A stretch of DNA of 25,706 nt from a virus: the IMG/VR virus record IMGVR_UViG_3300032286_000851, positions 1-25,706 of that record; one strand, given 5' to 3'. Below are positions 14,015 through 20,882 of the stretch, piece by piece; the stretch's first letter is position 1, and each line of letters begins with the position of its first letter. Both the position numbers and the translations under genes were made by a program. The notes under the pieces are model-generated. The model did no database searches and was not told the origin of the DNA. It saw only the letters and a program-made list of their open reading frames with translations.

Positions 14015-14588
14015 CGTATGGACGGCCTATGGCTTTGCTAATGAGCTTGCAAGCATATTCCGTTAATTTTTCAGGATGTTTACATTTTTCATATGCAAAT
14101 TCACCATACACTTCTTCGGCGGCAGCCCGGTGGACGTTGCTGGCTTCTTCGATGGTGTCATAAGAACCAAGATAATATTTCTTTCCATTTTTTTTAATTT
14201 GAGTTATAAATTTGCTGCCTTCATAATGTACTCCTTTAACACCTAATTTGTTGTTTTTTTGTGGACCAGCGTAAGCACTATTTGGTCCATGGTTTGCAAG
14301 CCTTAAATTTATAATTTTATTGTTAGATTTATTTTTATCTATGTGATCAATTTCTATTGCACCTGGATCTTGGTTGCAATAAAATGCCCACGCCAGTCGA
14401 TGAGCTTTAAAATGTTTTTTATTTATTGTTACATCAATATAACCTTTGCTATGTAAAGAACCGGCCACGCTGTTAGCCTTAATTTTTTTACCAACATTAA
14501 TCTTCCACCTAAACAACCCAGTATCAGGCTCATAATGAAGCAATTCTCTTAGCTCTTCAATTGGCGGCAAAGGTTTGATGGTTTTCAT
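13968..14588 (-). CDS. HNH-AP2 homing-type endonuclease (inserted)
   Basis: This 206-residue protein has an HNH fold at about 65-110 (KAHRLAWAFYCNQ, EIDHIDKNKSNN, NLRLA) and an AP2 DNA-binding domain at about 120-170 (GVKGVHYEGSKFITQIKKNG, YLGSYDTIEEAS). This pairing is typical of free-standing homing endonucleases in phages, which copy their gene into cut relatives. ATG 14588 overlaps the helicase stop as ATGA. The gene is clearly more AT-rich and Lys/Asn-rich than its neighbours, separates helicase from VRR-NUC, and its last codons overlap the next gene, all consistent with recent arrival. Confidence 0.9.
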   Translation of the reverse strand: MKTIKPLPPIEELRELLHYEPDTGLFRWKINVGKKIKANSVAGSLHSKGYIDVTINKKHFKAHRLAWAFYCNQDPGAIEIDHIDKNKSNNKIINLRLANHGPNSAYAGPQKNNKLGVKGVHYEGSKFITQIKKNGKKYYLGSYDTIEEASNVHRAAAEEVYGEFAYEKCKHPEKLTEYACKLISKAIGRPYGAPKLDRNGQFLLVI

Positions 14589-15946
14589 GACGAGCGGGAT
14601 TGGTAAACCTTGTAAGCCCAACCACGGCTGTAGCCGCGTTGGTCTGCGATGGCAAGGAGTTGATCAAGGGTACGGGCTTGGCCGACTTGGCGGCGATCAC
14701 GGGCGCGAGCACGCTCCAGGGCGTCACGAGTAAGTTCCTGTAGTTCGCCCTCCTGCTGCTGGATTTCACGGGGTGAAGGCAGCGCAGGGGTGCCGCAGAC
14801 CGGGCATTGAGGTGCTGGTTTGAAGGCTGCAAAACAAATAGTACAGGTCCTAACTGCAGGCGCCACCTCCTTTGTCTTGGATGGCCGGCCCTGTAACGAC
14901 CAGTCACGACAATCATCTGGAAACCCATGCCGGTGGACGTTGCCGACGTGATCAAGGATCACCGCCTCTCGCTTGCCGGGTGATGGCCGCAGAACACGGC
15001 CCACCTGTTGTAGAAACAAGCCTTCGGATTGGGTCGGTCGCAGAAGGATCGCCACCTCGGCTGCGCAGCAGTCAAATCCCTCGCTTACAACGTCAACGGT
15101 TACCAGCACCTGCAGTTTGCCATTAGCTAGTGCGTTGATCGCACGATCACGCTCGGCTGGCACTGTGGAACCCAGCAATGTGGTTGCGGTGATGTTGGCT
15201 GCCTTGAATTGCTCGACGACGTGGTTGGCGTGAGCAACTGTGCAGCAGAATACGATGGCCAATTTGCCACGAGCGTAATGCAGGTAATGCCCGATCGCAT
15301 CACCCGTTACTGATGAGCGATCCATGCGGGCGGCTGCACCCTCGATGGTGTAGTCACCAGCGCGAGATTTTAGGCCCGATAGGTCGGCTGCCATTGGCGG
15401 CGCATAAATCCGCGACGGACAGAGGAAACCCTCGGCGGTAAGGTCAGCAACTGACGGGCCTAGGACTAGGTGATCAAATGTTTCGCTGAGGCCGCGACCA
15501 TCAAGTCGGATTGGGGTAGCGGTAACACCTAAACGTGAGGCATCTGGCCAGTGAGCAAGGATCTTACCCCAGGTGCTACCGGTAGTGGCGTGATGCGCCT
15601 CATCGATGATGATGAGATCCGGTTGGGCTGCTGTATCAAGGCGCCGAATCAGCGTTTGCACGGATGCGATTTGAATTGATGCATCTGCACGATCGACGCC
15701 GGCAGCGATGATGCCATGGGGCACCTGCAGGGCCGTGAGTTTGGCTGAGGTCTGATGGATCAGCTCGCGGCGATGGACAAGGATTAACACGCGAGCGCCA
15801 CGGGTAAGCGCTTGATGGGTGATAGCGGCCAGGATGATGGTTTTACCGCCGCCGGTGGGCAGCACCAAGAGCGGTGCCCTGGCGCCTGAACGGAAGGCAA
15901 TGCGTAAATTACTGACCGCTTGATGCTGATAATGCCGAAGAATCAT
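14585..15946 (-). CDS. SF2 DEAD/DEAH-box helicase with C-terminal zinc ribbon
   Basis: From ATG 15946 the 453-residue protein starts MILRHYQHQAV, the Q-motif-like opening of SF2 helicases. Motif I is LPTGGGKT (30-36), motif II DEAH (115-118), motif III TATP (141-144), and motif VI QQVGRVLRP (312-320). A zinc ribbon has C367-X2-C370 and C380-X2-C383. The C-terminal end is helical and Arg/Gln-rich. It is related to phage UvsW/RadD-like helicases used to remodel forks and recombination intermediates. It heads the minus operon leading to VRR-NUC and primase, and diverges from the RecE/RecT operon. In-frame openings upstream of 15946 cross the promoter region and were rejected. Confidence 0.9.
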   Translation of the reverse strand: MILRHYQHQAVSNLRIAFRSGARAPLLVLPTGGGKTIILAAITHQALTRGARVLILVHRRELIHQTSAKLTALQVPHGIIAAGVDRADASIQIASVQTLIRRLDTAAQPDLIIIDEAHHATTGSTWGKILAHWPDASRLGVTATPIRLDGRGLSETFDHLVLGPSVADLTAEGFLCPSRIYAPPMAADLSGLKSRAGDYTIEGAAARMDRSSVTGDAIGHYLHYARGKLAIVFCCTVAHANHVVEQFKAANITATTLLGSTVPAERDRAINALANGKLQVLVTVDVVSEGFDCCAAEVAILLRPTQSEGLFLQQVGRVLRPSPGKREAVILDHVGNVHRHGFPDDCRDWSLQGRPSKTKEVAPAVRTCTICFAAFKPAPQCPVCGTPALPSPREIQQQEGELQELTRDALERARARDRRQVGQARTLDQLLAIADQRGYSRGWAYKVYQSRSS

Positions 15947-15968
15947 GGATGCGATTGGGTGCGATCTG

Positions 15969-15998
15969 AGTGTAACGGTATTGACTGGATGCTGTCCA
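15969..15998 (-). promoter_or_regulatory. Promoter of the helicase-primase operon
   Basis: On the minus strand, TGGACA (15998-15993), an 18-base spacer and TACACT (15974-15969) predict a start near 15962, about 16 bases before ATG 15946. The -35 lies within the inverted repeat at 15984-16000, so this promoter and the divergent one should be controlled together. Confidence 0.45.
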
Positions 15999-16009
15999 GT
16001 GTGTATTGT
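15981..16009 (+). promoter_or_regulatory. Promoter of the RecE/RecT operon
   Basis: TTGACT (15981-15986), a 17-base spacer and TATTGT (16004-16009) predict a start near 16016, 17 bases before ATG 16033. There is no ribosome-binding site in that short leader. The predicted start excludes the earlier TTG codon at 16006 as a translation start. Confidence 0.55.
15984..16000. promoter_or_regulatory. Inverted-repeat operator shared by divergent promoters
   Basis: ACTGGA-N5-TCCAGT is a perfect 6-bp inverted repeat. It spans the end of the plus -35 and the plus spacer, and covers the minus -35. A regulator bound here would block both promoters at once. It differs from the TAGTACA units, so a different protein is implied. 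Confidence 0.45.
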
Positions 16010-16032
16010 GTGTGGGTCCCCAGCGCACTCCA

Positions 16033-16860
16033 ATGGAAAACGCGGACTACCACCGCCACAAGGCGGTCAGCAAAAGCCACCTGGACCAAATCGCCAAATC
16101 ACCGCTGCATTATTGGGGCAAATACCTTGATCCCAACCGCAAGCCATTTGAGGAGACTGCTGCAATGGCGCTTGGCACTGCTGTTCATACGGCGGTGCTT
16201 GAGCCTGATGAGCTGCAGAATAGGTACGCACTAGCGCCTGATGTAGACCGTCGCAGTAAAGCCGGCAAAGAGGAATGGGCCGCTGCCGCTAATGGCGGAC
16301 GCAAGCTGCTCAAATCGGAAGAATTTGATCAAGTCAACGCCATGGCCACCAGCGTTAGGAATCATCCTGCTGCTGCGTTTTTGTTGTCACAGCCCGGCAA
16401 GGCCGAGACCTCATGGATGTGGAACGATGACGTAACCGGCGCTGAATGCAAATGCAGGCCCGACTGGTTGACCAATGACCACCGGCTGCTGGTGGATCTT
16501 AAAACCACCAAGGATGCAAGCTCGCGCGAATTTAAGCGTTCGATTGCAAACTTTAGGTATTTTGTGCAGGCCGGCTGGTATCTGCACGGGATTGAAAAAG
16601 CTGGCAGCCAGCGACCCGAGCAATTTATTTTTGTTTGCGTTGAATCCAGCGCTCCTTATGCTTGTGCGGTTTATGCAGCTGATGCCGAAATGATTAAGGT
16701 TGGCTGGGATACAGCCCGTCGCGATCTGGATAAGTTAGTTGAATGCCGCAAAACTAACCAATGGCCTGGCTACAGCACACAAATTGAACCCATTGGCCTC
16801 CCCGGCTGGATGATACCTGGCCAACAACAAAACGTTCTTCCTGACATTGAGATGTACTAA
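16033..16860 (+). CDS. RecE-like PD-(D/E)XK exonuclease
   Basis: This 275-residue protein has the layout of the exodeoxyribonuclease VIII / PDDEXK group. It has an N-terminal SHLDQIAKSPLHYW, then MALGTAVHTAVLEP (H52), the metal site CKCRPDWL (D144) and LLVDLKTTKDAS (D155, K157), then YFVQAGWYLHG (Q179). It would resect double-stranded ends to give the single strands loaded by the RecT protein encoded next. ATG 16033 was chosen over a TTG at 16006 because the latter lies in the promoter. Its TAA stop shares one base with the recT start, the usual RecE-RecT pairing. Confidence 0.85.
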   Translation: MENADYHRHKAVSKSHLDQIAKSPLHYWGKYLDPNRKPFEETAAMALGTAVHTAVLEPDELQNRYALAPDVDRRSKAGKEEWAAAANGGRKLLKSEEFDQVNAMATSVRNHPAAAFLLSQPGKAETSWMWNDDVTGAECKCRPDWLTNDHRLLVDLKTTKDASSREFKRSIANFRYFVQAGWYLHGIEKAGSQRPEQFIFVCVESSAPYACAVYAADAEMIKVGWDTARRDLDKLVECRKTNQWPGYSTQIEPIGLPGWMIPGQQQNVLPDIEMY

Positions 16861-17507
16861 TGACAGATTCCACAGCACTTGCCACGACTAGCACCGGATC
16901 GGTGTTTAGCGGCCTGCAAGCATTTGAAAATGCACAACGGATTGCTAAGGCTTTGGCTAGCAGCACGTTGATCCCAATTCAGTTTCAAGGCCAAAACGGT
17001 TTTGCTAATTGCCTGGTGGCATTGGAAATTGCCAACCGAATGCGGATGAGCCCGTTTCAGGTTATGCAGAATTTGCATATTATCCATGGCCGCCCCAGCT
17101 GGAGCAGCCAGTTTATTATTGCGTTGATCAATGGTTGCGGGCGTTTCAAACCGTTGCAGTATGAGCTGAGCGGCAGCGGTGATTCATTGGCTTGCCATTG
17201 CGTGGCTGTTGACATTGAAACCAATACGCCGCTGGTGGGACCAAAGATCACGATGGCCATGGCCAAAAAGGAAGGCTGGGCTACCAAGACCGGATCCAAG
17301 TGGATCACAATGCCTGAGCTTATGATCAGGTATCGAGCGGCATCATTTTGGGGCCGGCTTTATATTCCTGATTTGTTAGTTGGCATTCAAAGCGAAGAAG
17401 AGGTAATTGATGTTGAACCGGTTGCAGTAAAAGCAACTGAAACGCTGAAAGATCTAAACCAGCAGATTGTTGTAAAGGAGGTGCCAAAGGTTGACGACAT
17501 CTTCTGA
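16860..17507 (+). CDS. recT: RecT-family single-strand annealing protein
   Basis: The 215-residue protein matches the RecT family: FENAQRIAKALASSTLIP, NCLVALEIANRMRMSPFQVM, HGRPSWSSQFIIALIN, and MPELMIRYRAASFWGRLY. Such proteins coat single-stranded DNA and anneal it to complementary strands in phage recombination and replication. Its start shares one base with the stop of the RecE-like gene. The C-terminal ~35 residues (after GIQSEEEVIDVE) are acidic and probably disordered. They overlap the start of the next gene, whose strong ribosome-binding site lies inside recT. Confidence 0.88.
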   Translation: MTDSTALATTSTGSVFSGLQAFENAQRIAKALASSTLIPIQFQGQNGFANCLVALEIANRMRMSPFQVMQNLHIIHGRPSWSSQFIIALINGCGRFKPLQYELSGSGDSLACHCVAVDIETNTPLVGPKITMAMAKKEGWATKTGSKWITMPELMIRYRAASFWGRLYIPDLLVGIQSEEEVIDVEPVAVKATETLKDLNQQIVVKEVPKVDDIF

Positions 17508-17679
17508 TTTTTTTACGCCAAAGGAATTGGCCGAACGTTGGCGCGGGGTTGTTAAACCACAAACGCTGGCGTTATGGCGCAGAATTGACACTGGCCCCAA
17601 ATTTATTAAGGTCGGCAACCGGATTTTATATCCGTTGGCCGAGGTTACAGCTTACGAAAATTCTTCTTTGCAATCTTGA
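17491..17679 (+). CDS. Small HTH protein, excisionase/AlpA-like, TTG start
   Basis: This 62-residue protein has an HTH of the helix_turn_helix_17 type: FFTPKELAERWRGVVKPQTL, then WRRIDTGPKFIKVGNRILY and LAEVTAYE. Such proteins act as excisionases or small regulators. The start is TTG 17491. It is supported by one of the strongest Shine-Dalgarno sequences in the window, AAGGAGGTG at 17475-17483, seven bases upstream and inside recT. No integrase is visible here, so whether it directs excision or transcription cannot be decided. Confidence 0.75.
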   Translation: MTTSSDFFTPKELAERWRGVVKPQTLALWRRIDTGPKFIKVGNRILYPLAEVTAYENSSLQS

Positions 17680-17681
17680 TC

Positions 17682-18056
17682 ATGACTTTCAAGGCTAACG
17701 GTGCATTGTTTAAGCAAGGACCCGCTGAACTGCAAAAGCGGATGGGCGATCGCTATGACGCAAGCAAAAATTACCCCGAATATGACGGGGTACTAAGCAT
17801 TGCTGCGGATCAAGTTGAGCTACTGGTGCATTACCTGATGAACGCGGTGCCATCAGGCGACCGGCAGGAGGTGCCCGTTCGTATTAGCGGATGGCGCAAA
17901 ACTGCCAACAGCGGTGTTCAGTATTTGAGCCTGCAGTTCCAGCCAGACCTAAAGGTGCTGCGCCAAATCCAAGATGCGTCAGTTCCAACCCAACAGGCGG
18001 CGCAGTCGCTGGCCCAGGCTACGGGCGGGGTTGTAGTTAGCGGTGATCTGTTCTAG
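17682..18056 (+). CDS. Putative OB-fold ssDNA-binding-like protein of the recombination operon
   Basis: The product from ATG 17682 has 124 residues. The core (about 35-100) contains strand patterns EYDGVLSIAADQVELLVHY and VPVRISGWRKTANSGVQYLS followed by LQF. This resembles small OB-like phage proteins of the DUF736 type ('GW.K....G..YLSL'). The C-terminus ends VVVSGDLF, an acidic-hydrophobic tip that recalls the SSB tail, though short. Position right after exonuclease, annealase and HTH genes supports a single-strand-binding role, but this is inference. It begins three bases after the previous stop. Confidence 0.6.
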   Translation: MTFKANGALFKQGPAELQKRMGDRYDASKNYPEYDGVLSIAADQVELLVHYLMNAVPSGDRQEVPVRISGWRKTANSGVQYLSLQFQPDLKVLRQIQDASVPTQQAAQSLAQATGGVVVSGDLF

Positions 18057-18230
18057 CTCTAGGCGCGAGATCTCACCGATCGCCTGCCGTAGGAGCTTTT
18101 CCTGGTAACGGGACTGCTTCCATACGCTGGCGGCTAGGGCCCGCACTTGCTGATCGTCCTGGGCGTTTAGCAGGCTGCGGGCTTCTAGCTCTAGCTGGAG
18201 CAGCTGTTCTGGGGTGAATTCGACGATCAT
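17979..18230 (-). CDS. Opposing small helical protein
   Basis: This minus-strand gene faces the plus operon and overlaps the 3' end of the OB-like gene by 78 bp. From ATG 18230 it has 83 residues: MIVEFTPEQLLQLELEARSL, then VRALAASVWKQSRYQEKLLR and a basic end (RSLGQRLRRLLGWN). It is mostly helical and shows no membrane segment. I recall similar proteins from cyanobacterial elements, with no known function. ATG at 18248 or 18296 are longer alternatives. The composition is far more protein-like than typical antisense frames. Confidence 0.5.
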   Translation of the reverse strand: MIVEFTPEQLLQLELEARSLLNAQDDQQVRALAASVWKQSRYQEKLLRQAIGEISRLELEQITANYNPARSLGQRLRRLLGWN

Positions 18231-18279
18231 CCATTGACCGAATGCCATGAGAAAAGCGGTGCATTGCGTGTATAGGGTA

Positions 18280-18308
18280 TTGCCCCCTGGCGTCATTGCT
18301 GCTATCGT
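18280..18308 (+). promoter_or_regulatory. Possible promoter for the second half of the plus operon
   Basis: TTGCCC (18280-18285), 17 bases and TATCGT (18303-18308) lie 26 bases before ATG 18334. On the opposite strand ATGACG-N16-TATACA could serve the minus gene at 17979-18230. Each hexamer matches only four of six positions, so support is weak. Confidence 0.3.
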
Positions 18309-18333
18309 TCAAGGGTCCAAGGCACTCAAGCCC

Positions 18334-18447
18334 ATGCCCTCTCGCATCATTTGTTTTTTACTTCCGGCCTTTATGGCTTTTGCCATTGTCTCAAGCTTTG
18401 GCACCCAACCCAACACCAACCCAGTCCCCATCGTTTACCATGATTAA
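18334..18447 (+). CDS. 37-aa putative membrane or secreted peptide
   Basis: From ATG 18334 the peptide starts with a Ser-Arg and a hydrophobic helix (IICFLLPAFMAFAIVSSFG), followed by a short Pro/Asn-rich tail. That could be a membrane anchor or signal peptide. The stop overlaps the next gene's ATG by 8 bp, as in the rest of the operon, which argues that it is translated. A longer in-frame start at 18247 exists. Function is unknown. Confidence 0.45.
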   Translation: MPSRIICFLLPAFMAFAIVSSFGTQPNTNPVPIVYHD

Positions 18448-18607
18448 TCGTTTTTACTTTCGGATACCAGAAGCCAACATTTACGAATGCATTTGCGCTG
18501 TAAGTTTTACTGAAGCCAAAGCGCAAGCATTTAAAGATTGGGCACCATTTTGGAACAAGATCGAATGGCTTACACCAACAACACACGCTGAGGTTAAATT
18601 GCCGTGA
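18440..18607 (+). CDS. Small conserved phage protein (55 aa)
   Basis: The 55-residue product (MINRFYFRIPEANIYECICA, then SFTEAKAQAFKDWAPFWNKI) is aromatic and compact. I recall near-identical small proteins in cyanobacterial phage-like regions. It overlaps the previous gene by 8 bp and its TGA overlaps the GTG of the next (GTGA). No domain with known function. Confidence 0.65.
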   Translation: MINRFYFRIPEANIYECICAVSFTEAKAQAFKDWAPFWNKIEWLTPTTHAEVKLP

Positions 18608-18930
18608 GCGATCATTTAATCACCCCACCGCCTGAAATGGTGAACGAGTGGGTCCGTATGTTTGAGTTTCTCCCGGACAAACAAGTATTTAGCGAAGTTG
18701 CCCAATGGGGCGCCGACCAGGAGCTTGATGCGTGTTGTAAGTGGCTTGGACCCCTTGGAATTAAGGGTGGATATAATCTTCGCCGTGCCCGCCGCCCCAA
18801 GCCGCCGAGTTTGAAGGAGCAGGCGCTGGAGGCACTGGAAGTAGAAGACGATGCAATGCCTCTTAGGAGCTTGGAAAGAAGCGAACGCTTTGACACCATT
18901 CGCCGCGCACTGGAGGCCCTCAATGACTGA
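18604..18930 (+). CDS. Hypothetical protein of the accessory chain (108 aa)
   Basis: Starts at GTG 18604 (GTGA overlap). Residues 1-50 (ITPPPEMVNEWVRMFEFLPD, WGADQELDACCKWLG) form one segment. A basic linker (RRARRPKPPSLKEQ) and a C-terminal helix (RFDTIRRALEALND) follow. I recall this arrangement from picocyanobacterial elements. No function is known. Its stop overlaps the next ATG by 8 bp. Confidence 0.65.
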   Translation: MSDHLITPPPEMVNEWVRMFEFLPDKQVFSEVAQWGADQELDACCKWLGPLGIKGGYNLRRARRPKPPSLKEQALEALEVEDDAMPLRSLERSERFDTIRRALEALND

Positions 18931-19228
18931 CTACCGCGCCCTGTGCGCTGAGCTTGTCGATGCCCTTAAAGACGAAAACACCTACACGATAAGGATTGAG
19001 CTGATTGATCGCGCCCGCACCGCCCTAGCCCAGCCCGAGCAAGATGACAAAACCCTCAACGCCATCAGAGAGACTACGCCACGCTACCGAGTGTCTGTCA
19101 TTGTCAGTACAAATGATAGTGCTATTGATACCAGGATGAATGTTATTTGGCAAGCTCTCGATTTGAGCAAGGAGATTCTTGAATCAGTTTCACTTCCAGA
19201 ACAACTACCACCGCTAAGAAACCAATGA
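18923..19228 (+). CDS. Hypothetical protein of the accessory chain (101 aa)
   Basis: ATG 18923 lies inside the end of the preceding gene (ATGACTGA). The N-terminal ~40 residues, MTDYRALCAELVDALKDENT and RARTALAQPE, form a helical module repeated across many cyanobacterial phage-type genes. The C-terminal half is unrelated to it and beta/alpha mixed (RYRVSVIVSTNDS). It could be a fusion of a conserved helical head to a variable tail. Function unknown. Confidence 0.65.
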   Translation: MTDYRALCAELVDALKDENTYTIRIELIDRARTALAQPEQDDKTLNAIRETTPRYRVSVIVSTNDSAIDTRMNVIWQALDLSKEILESVSLPEQLPPLRNQ

Positions 19229-19560
19229 GCACCGACTCTCGCGCCCAACGCCTAGTTGACGAGTTTGAGGAGGCTGCCAGCTCTTACGAGGGATACAGCG
19301 TTCGTCACGGCATTGCCGCCGTTCTGCGCCATCTAGCCGATACCGATGCCCAATACGGCGACATAGAATCGTTCTATGCCGTTCCAACCAACACCCTTGA
19401 AGACCTAGCCGACGCGCTAGAGGCTCCAACCTTGATGGAACGTGCTATGGCCGGTGACGCCATCGCCGCTAAACAATTCCTGTATGAGGCTGGCTTCACC
19501 GACGAGCACGGCCAATTGCTGCCGCAGTATCAACCCATTTCTGAAACCACCAATGACTAA
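19225..19560 (+). CDS. Hypothetical protein of the accessory chain (111 aa)
   Basis: ATGA overlap fixes the start at 19225. The protein is acidic and helical (SRAQRLVDEFEEAASSYEGY, GIAAVLRHLADT). The segment GIAAVLRHLAD resembles the IAAALRAAADQ core of the two genes that follow, so it may be a distant member of the same family. The C-terminus (AAKQFLYEAGFTDEHGQLLP) looks like a second short domain. No known function. Confidence 0.65.
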   Translation: MSTDSRAQRLVDEFEEAASSYEGYSVRHGIAAVLRHLADTDAQYGDIESFYAVPTNTLEDLADALEAPTLMERAMAGDAIAAKQFLYEAGFTDEHGQLLPQYQPISETTND

Positions 19561-19783
19561 CCTTTCCCCCGCAGCGCAGCAAGTTTACGACAGTTTTTGG
19601 GGTGAAGGATACATTGAGGCCGGTGAATTTCCTAGCCGTCTTGCCGCCGCCCTGCGGGCTGCTGCGGATCAGGTGGTGCCAGAAGATGGTGACCCTATCT
19701 ACGGCCTTACGCCAACGGAAGCTGATCGCCAGGTTGTGCGGCGCAAATTCCTCGCCATCGCCGACGAACTGGAGGCACTATGA
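19553..19783 (+). CDS. MTNLSPAAQ-family small protein, first copy
   Basis: A 76-residue helical protein: MTNLSPAAQQVYDSF at the start, LAAALRAAADQVVPEDG in the middle and RRKFLAIADELEAL at the end. I recall this family as multi-copy in picocyanobacterial genomes and phages. It is followed directly by a paralogue. Start ATG 19553 overlaps the previous stop by 8 bp. Function unknown; the conserved helices suggest a protein-binding role. Confidence 0.7.
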   Translation: MTNLSPAAQQVYDSFWGEGYIEAGEFPSRLAAALRAAADQVVPEDGDPIYGLTPTEADRQVVRRKFLAIADELEAL

Positions 19784-20019
19784 CTAACCTTTCCCCTGCG
19801 GCTCAGTCCGTGCTGGATGCAGCAACAGTTCCCACTGGAGACTTCTGCCTAGAGAATGTTAATGAAATTGCCGCCGCCGCCCTGCGGGCTGCTGCTGATC
19901 AGGTGGTGCCAGAAGAGGGCAAAGAGTGTGAATGTTTCACCAACGAAGCCATTCGCCTGAACCGAATGGGCGTTCGCGCCGAATTCCGCGCCATCGCCGA
20001 CGAACTGGAGGGACAATGA
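19780..20019 (+). CDS. MTNLSPAAQ-family small protein, second copy
   Basis: A 79-residue paralogue of the preceding gene: MTNLSPAAQSVLDAA, IAAAALRAAADQVVPEEG, and FRAIADELEGQ. The middle variable part has two Cys (ECECF) absent from copy one. Nucleotides 19873-19915 match 19643-19685 with one difference, while the segments between are diverged, so the pair is mosaic. Start ATG 19780 overlaps the previous stop (ATGA). Confidence 0.7.
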   Translation: MTNLSPAAQSVLDAATVPTGDFCLENVNEIAAAALRAAADQVVPEEGKECECFTNEAIRLNRMGVRAEFRAIADELEGQ

Positions 20020-20333
20020 GTAACCCCTCATGGCGCCAACTGGCAGCCATTCCAGAATCCAAACTCAAAGCGCAAATCCTAAACGCTTGTGGCATTGAGC
20101 CCGAGGTTGCTGGCGTGTGCCATATATTCCATGCAGGGGATATTCAGATCTACGCCAGCGATCCGCCAACCAGTAAAGACAAGATTTGGTTTACGTTATA
20201 CCCAGCACCCGGCACTCGGTGTTTTAATTCTCCGCGTGAATTACTAAAAGCTATTAAATGGCCGCCTGGCACACCAACTGGTGATGCTTTGCGTAAATGG
20301 CTAAATCACTATGGATGGAAACCAGCCAAATGA
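20016..20333 (+). CDS. Hypothetical protein of the accessory chain (105 aa)
   Basis: ATG 20016 overlaps the previous stop (ATGA). The product has a helical start (SWRQLAAIPESKLKAQILNA), a strand-rich centre (HIFHAGDIQIYAS, KIWFTLYP) and an end with KAIKWPPGTPTGDALRKWL. No motif I can assign. Composition and overlap support a real gene. Confidence 0.6.
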   Translation: MSNPSWRQLAAIPESKLKAQILNACGIEPEVAGVCHIFHAGDIQIYASDPPTSKDKIWFTLYPAPGTRCFNSPRELLKAIKWPPGTPTGDALRKWLNHYGWKPAK

Positions 20334-20656
20334 AACCAACATGCCCTAAATGCGGCGGTCGAATCCGAATGCTTAACACAGAACCCAACCGCGAAGGTTC
20401 TAGGTCTAGGCGCTATGGCTGCCAAGATTGTGGCCATAGATTTAGCACCATTGAGGTGCCGCTTGATTGGGTAGAGGAATTGCGCGATTTGCGTCAATTG
20501 CGCTCGCAATTGCGTGGCCTTGTTGGCGGCAGTAAGGTTGCTCCAATAGTTTCCTGCGATCAATGCGTTCATTGGTATAAAGACAGTTGCGGCCTTGGCA
20601 TTCCCGAAGCTGGCGCAACATTTGCAACTGATTGTTCTTCTTTTGATCATGCCTGA
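20330..20656 (+). CDS. Double zinc-binding protein: NrdR-like ribbon plus C-terminal Cys module
   Basis: The 108-residue product has an N-terminal zinc ribbon with C5-X2-C8 and C31-X2-C34 (CPKCGG, RRYGCQDCGHRF), close to the zinc ribbon of NrdR, followed by a Leu/Arg helix. The C-terminal module has C76-X2-C79, C87 and C102 in the order C..CVHW....C.LGIPEA....FA..C..F. The same module ends the 113-residue protein at 21685. The ATP-cone of true NrdR is absent, so this is not NrdR itself. It might bind DNA. Start fixed by ATGA overlap. Confidence 0.7.
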   Translation: MKPTCPKCGGRIRMLNTEPNREGSRSRRYGCQDCGHRFSTIEVPLDWVEELRDLRQLRSQLRGLVGGSKVAPIVSCDQCVHWYKDSCGLGIPEAGATFATDCSSFDHA

Positions 20657-20882
20657 TTTTTCTTCTTTTTTATTTCAAAACGACGAACCAGTTTGCCCTA
20701 ATTTAGGCGAAGGCATTAGTCGGCCGCGGCCACAAGATCAGGTTAAACCTTACCGAATATTGGTAAAGATACCTGGATCATTGCCAATGAAAACAACACT
20801 CAACGCACCATCACCTAGCGAGGCTTTACGTTATGCAAGCAACAGATGGCCAACAGCAGCATGGGAATTGCTCGATGACTAA
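20649..20882 (+). CDS. Hypothetical protein of the accessory chain (77 aa)
   Basis: ATG 20649 overlaps the previous stop by 8 bp. After a hydrophilic N-terminus the end has PYRILVKIPGSLPMKTTLNA followed by SEALRYASNRWP, a beta-strand, strand, helix pattern seen in small phage proteins of unknown role. No Cys or membrane features. Confidence 0.6.
   Translation: MPDFSSFLFQNDEPVCPNLGEGISRPRPQDQVKPYRILVKIPGSLPMKTTLNAPSPSEALRYASNRWPTAAWELLDD

Noticed and set aside
20330-20656. Calling the zinc-ribbon protein NrdR
   Set aside because: Only the N-terminal ribbon matches; the ATP-cone domain that defines NrdR is missing and is replaced by a second Cys module.
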